Shown: in pieces, positions 62,425 through 64,000 of the stretch
How the letters are laid out: every line of letters starts with the position of its first letter
Numbering within the stretch: position 1 is the stretch's first letter
Assembly (NCBI RefSeq): GCF_009192775.1
Contig: NZ_VTFX01000005.1
Location: 620,001 to 684,000, forward strand
DNA from: Arthrobacter yangruifuii
GTDB taxonomy: Bacteria > Actinomycetota > Actinomycetes > Actinomycetales > Micrococcaceae
Direction: 5' to 3'
DNA: 64,000 nt
Made by a program: the position numbers and the translations under genes
Notes under the pieces: model-generated
Database searches by the model: none
Seen by the model: the letters and a program-made list of their open reading frames with translations, nothing else
What the model was told of the DNA's origin: nothing

Positions 62425-63210
62425 ATGATCAACAAGGTGTACCCCGGTGCGGCCGAGGCCGTGGCCGACATTCCCGACGGCGCTTCCCTGGCCGTGGGCG
62501 GCTTCGGGCTCTGCGGCATTCCCGTGGCGCTGATCGATGCGCTGCATGAGCAGGGCACCACGGACCTGGAAACGGTCAGCAACAACTGCGGCGTGGATGA
62601 CTGGGGGCTCGGCCGTCTCCTGGCGGACCACCGGATCCGCCGCACCACCAGCTCCTACGTGGGTGAGAACAAGGAATTTGCCCGCCAGTTCCTCTCCGGG
62701 GAGCTGGAAGTGGTGCTGACCCCGCAGGGCACCCTCGCCGAGAAGCTGCGCGCCGGGGGCGCCGGAATCCCCGCCTTCTACACCCCGGCCGGGGTGGGCA
62801 CCCAGGTGTCCGAAGGCGGGCTTCCGCAGAAGTACGACGCCGAGGGTGGCGTGGCGCTGGCCTCCGAGGCCAAGGAGATCCGCAGCTTCTCCGGCGCGGA
62901 CTATGTGCTGGAGGAATCCCTCACCCCCGACTTCGCCCTGGTCCATGCGGCGAAAGGGGACCGGCACGGAAACCTGGTCTTCCACGCCACCGCCATGAAC
63001 TTCAACCCGCTCTGCGCCATGGCCGGGCGGATCACCATTGCCGAGGTCGAGGAACTGGTGGAACCCGGTGAACTGGACCCGGAACACATCCACGTTCCGG
63101 GGATCTTTGTCCAGCGGGTGGTGCTGGCCTCCGACGGGGAGAAGCGGATTGAAAAGCGGACCGTTTCGGCCGCTGAAAGCAGAAGCACCAACGGAAGCAA
63201 GGAGTCCTGA
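62425..63210 (+). CDS. scoA: 3-oxoacid CoA-transferase subunit A
   Basis: 261 residues. [25 protein letters not shown] is the CoA-transferase family 1 alpha start, [26 protein letters not shown] and [20 protein letters not shown] follow, and [11 protein letters not shown] is typical. The tail after about 235 is a short charged extension. With subunit B it exchanges CoA between succinyl-CoA and acetoacetate, the end product of leucine breakdown. GGAG precedes the ATG. Subunit B follows after one base. Confidence 0.95.
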   Translation: MINKVYPGAAEAVADIPDGASLAVGGFGLCGIPVALIDALHEQGTTDLETVSNNCGVDDWGLGRLLADHRIRRTTSSYVGENKEFARQFLSGELEVVLTPQGTLAEKLRAGGAGIPAFYTPAGVGTQVSEGGLPQKYDAEGGVALASEAKEIRSFSGADYVLEESLTPDFALVHAAKGDRHGNLVFHATAMNFNPLCAMAGRITIAEVEELVEPGELDPEHIHVPGIFVQRVVLASDGEKRIEKRTVSAAESRSTNGSKES

Positions 63211-63211
63211 G

Positions 63212-63853
63212 ATGGCACTGTCCCGCCAGGAACTGGCCGCCCGGGTAGCCCGCGAGCTGCAGGACGGCCAATACGTGAACCTCGGCATCGGCATGCCCAC
63301 GCTGATTCCCAACTACATCCCCGAGGGCGTGGAAGTGGTGCTGCATTCCGAGAACGGAATCCTCGGCGTCGGGCCGTATCCCACCGAGGACCAGCTGGAC
63401 CCGGACCTGATCAACGCCGGCAAGGAAACCGTCACCGTGAACAGCGGCGCGTCCTTCTTTGACTCCGGCGCCTCCTTCGGCATGGTGCGGGGCGGGCATG
63501 TGGACGTAGCGGTGCTGGGCGCCATGGAAGTGGCGTCCAACGGCGACCTCGCCAACTGGATGGTGCCCGGAAAGATGGTCAAGGGCATGGGCGGGGCCAT
63601 GGACCTGGTCTTCGGCGCCAAGCGCGTGATTGTGATGATGGAGCATGTGGACCGGGCGGGTCGGCCCAAGATCGTGGCGGAATGCTCCCTGCCGCTGACC
63701 GGAAAGGGCTGCGTGGACCTGATTGTCACCGACCTGGCCGTCATCGAGGTGGGTCCGGAGGGCCTGCTCCTGCGCGAGACCGCCCCCGGCGTCAGCGTGG
63801 ACGAGGTCCTGGCCGCCACCGGTGCGCCGCTGGAGGTGCTCCTTGACGTATGA
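63212..63853 (+). CDS. scoB: 3-oxoacid CoA-transferase subunit B
   Basis: 213 residues from [22 protein letters not shown] upstream; the longer frame is a shadow of sco[22 protein letters not shown], then the catalytic Glu in [33 protein letters not shown] and [14 protein letters not shown] are canonical. It pairs with scoA. The stop overlaps a possible TTG start of the following MaoC gene. Confidence 0.95.
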   Translation: MALSRQELAARVARELQDGQYVNLGIGMPTLIPNYIPEGVEVVLHSENGILGVGPYPTEDQLDPDLINAGKETVTVNSGASFFDSGASFGMVRGGHVDVAVLGAMEVASNGDLANWMVPGKMVKGMGGAMDLVFGAKRVIVMMEHVDRAGRPKIVAECSLPLTGKGCVDLIVTDLAVIEVGPEGLLLRETAPGVSVDEVLAATGAPLEVLLDV

Positions 63854-63884
63854 GGAGCCCGGCGCCGGTACGGAGGAGCCGGCA

Positions 63885-64000
63885 ATGGCGCCGCGGGTCA
63901 TTGAGCAGCGCGGCCTCTGGTACGAGGAGTTCTCCCCGGGTGCCGTGTACCGGCACCGCCCCGGCCGCACCGTCACCGAAGCGGACAACGTCCTGTTCAC
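63885..64000 (+). CDS. MaoC-like hydratase, 3' truncated by the window end
   Basis: 38 residues are visible from MAPRVIEQRGLWYEEFSPG; GGAGG at 63872-63876 supports this ATG, though an in-frame TTG at 63843 overlapping scoB is possible. The segment RGLWYEEFSPGAVYRHRPGRTVTEADNVLF matches the N-terminus of actinobacterial MaoC proteins found beside fadE19 and accA1/accD1. It likely hydrates an enoyl-CoA of this pathway. The hot-dog-fold catalytic residues lie outside the window. Confidence 0.82.
   Translation, partial: MAPRVIEQRGLWYEEFSPGAVYRHRPGRTVTEADNVLF

Overview
The window looks like chromosomal DNA of a high-GC actinobacterium, most likely Micrococcaceae (Arthrobacter-like). The grounds are uniformly high-GC codon use, frequent GTG starts, a SAM-IV-type riboswitch, an rpsB-tsf-pyrH-frr-cdsA order, an LPXTG surface protein, a WXG100-like protein beside an RHS protein, and a mycobacterial-style leucine/branched-chain catabolic cluster. 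This placement is inferred from content only. There is no prophage, no insertion sequence and no CRISPR array.

Layout. 1-4.9 kb: end of a CPBP membrane protease, a GH2 glycosidase with an odd acidic insert, and an AbiEi-like/PD-(D/E)XK protein lying between related hairpin repeats. 5.0-8.2 kb: SAM-IV riboswitch with metY-metX, then a small SRPBCC protein. 8.3-11.3 kb: SGNH hydrolase, carboxylesterase, S4 RNA-binding protein, DMT-type permease. 11.5-14.5 kb: glyS with a GNAT gene, terminator, TetR regulator. 14.6-16.1 kb: AtoE-like short-chain fatty-acid transporter with a CRP/GlxR-type site upstream. 16.2-24.7 kb: dusB, dgt, a large thioester-domain LPXTG adhesin with eight ~104-residue repeats, dnaG. 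24.7-25.5 kb: two identical tRNA-Asn genes enclosing a Nudix pseudogene broken by an in-frame amber codon. 25.7-31.1 kb: sugar MFS porter, holin-like membrane protein, CDP-alcohol phosphatidyltransferase, DMT protein, GT4 glycosyltransferase, CAU tRNA. 31.3-33.1 kb: glutaryl-CoA-dehydrogenase-like enzyme facing an M23 peptidase. 33.5-38.9 kb: rpsB, tsf, pyrH, frr, cdsA and a DivIVA-repeat protein.

38.9-45.0 kb holds two divergently transcribed solute:sodium symporter systems around a LytS/LytTR two-component system. The shared control region carries two 10-bp direct repeats with 21-bp phasing, as LytTR regulators prefer, and a CRP-like site. 45.2-51.8 kb holds a WXG100-like protein, an 1839-residue RHS polymorphic-toxin-like protein with a glycine-rich hydrophobic C-terminus, and a small multi-pass membrane protein that could be its immunity partner. 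51.9-64.0 kb is a branched-chain amino acid degradation block: Lrp/AsnC regulator, bkd-type E1alpha/E1beta/E2 (perfect TGTGA-N6-TCACA upstream), GNAT, TetR regulator with palindromes in the divergent promoter, acyl-CoA carboxylase beta and alpha subunits, acyl-CoA dehydrogenase, scoA, scoB and the start of a MaoC hydratase.

How they fit together. Carbon scavenging recurs: AtoE, two acetate/pyruvate-type symporters, branched-chain keto-acid oxidation and CoA transfer all yield acetyl-CoA, acetoacetate or propionyl-CoA, and three of these units have CRP/GlxR-like sites. The most novel-looking parts are the RHS module with its candidate membrane immunity protein, the thioester adhesin and the LytTR-centred symporter switch.
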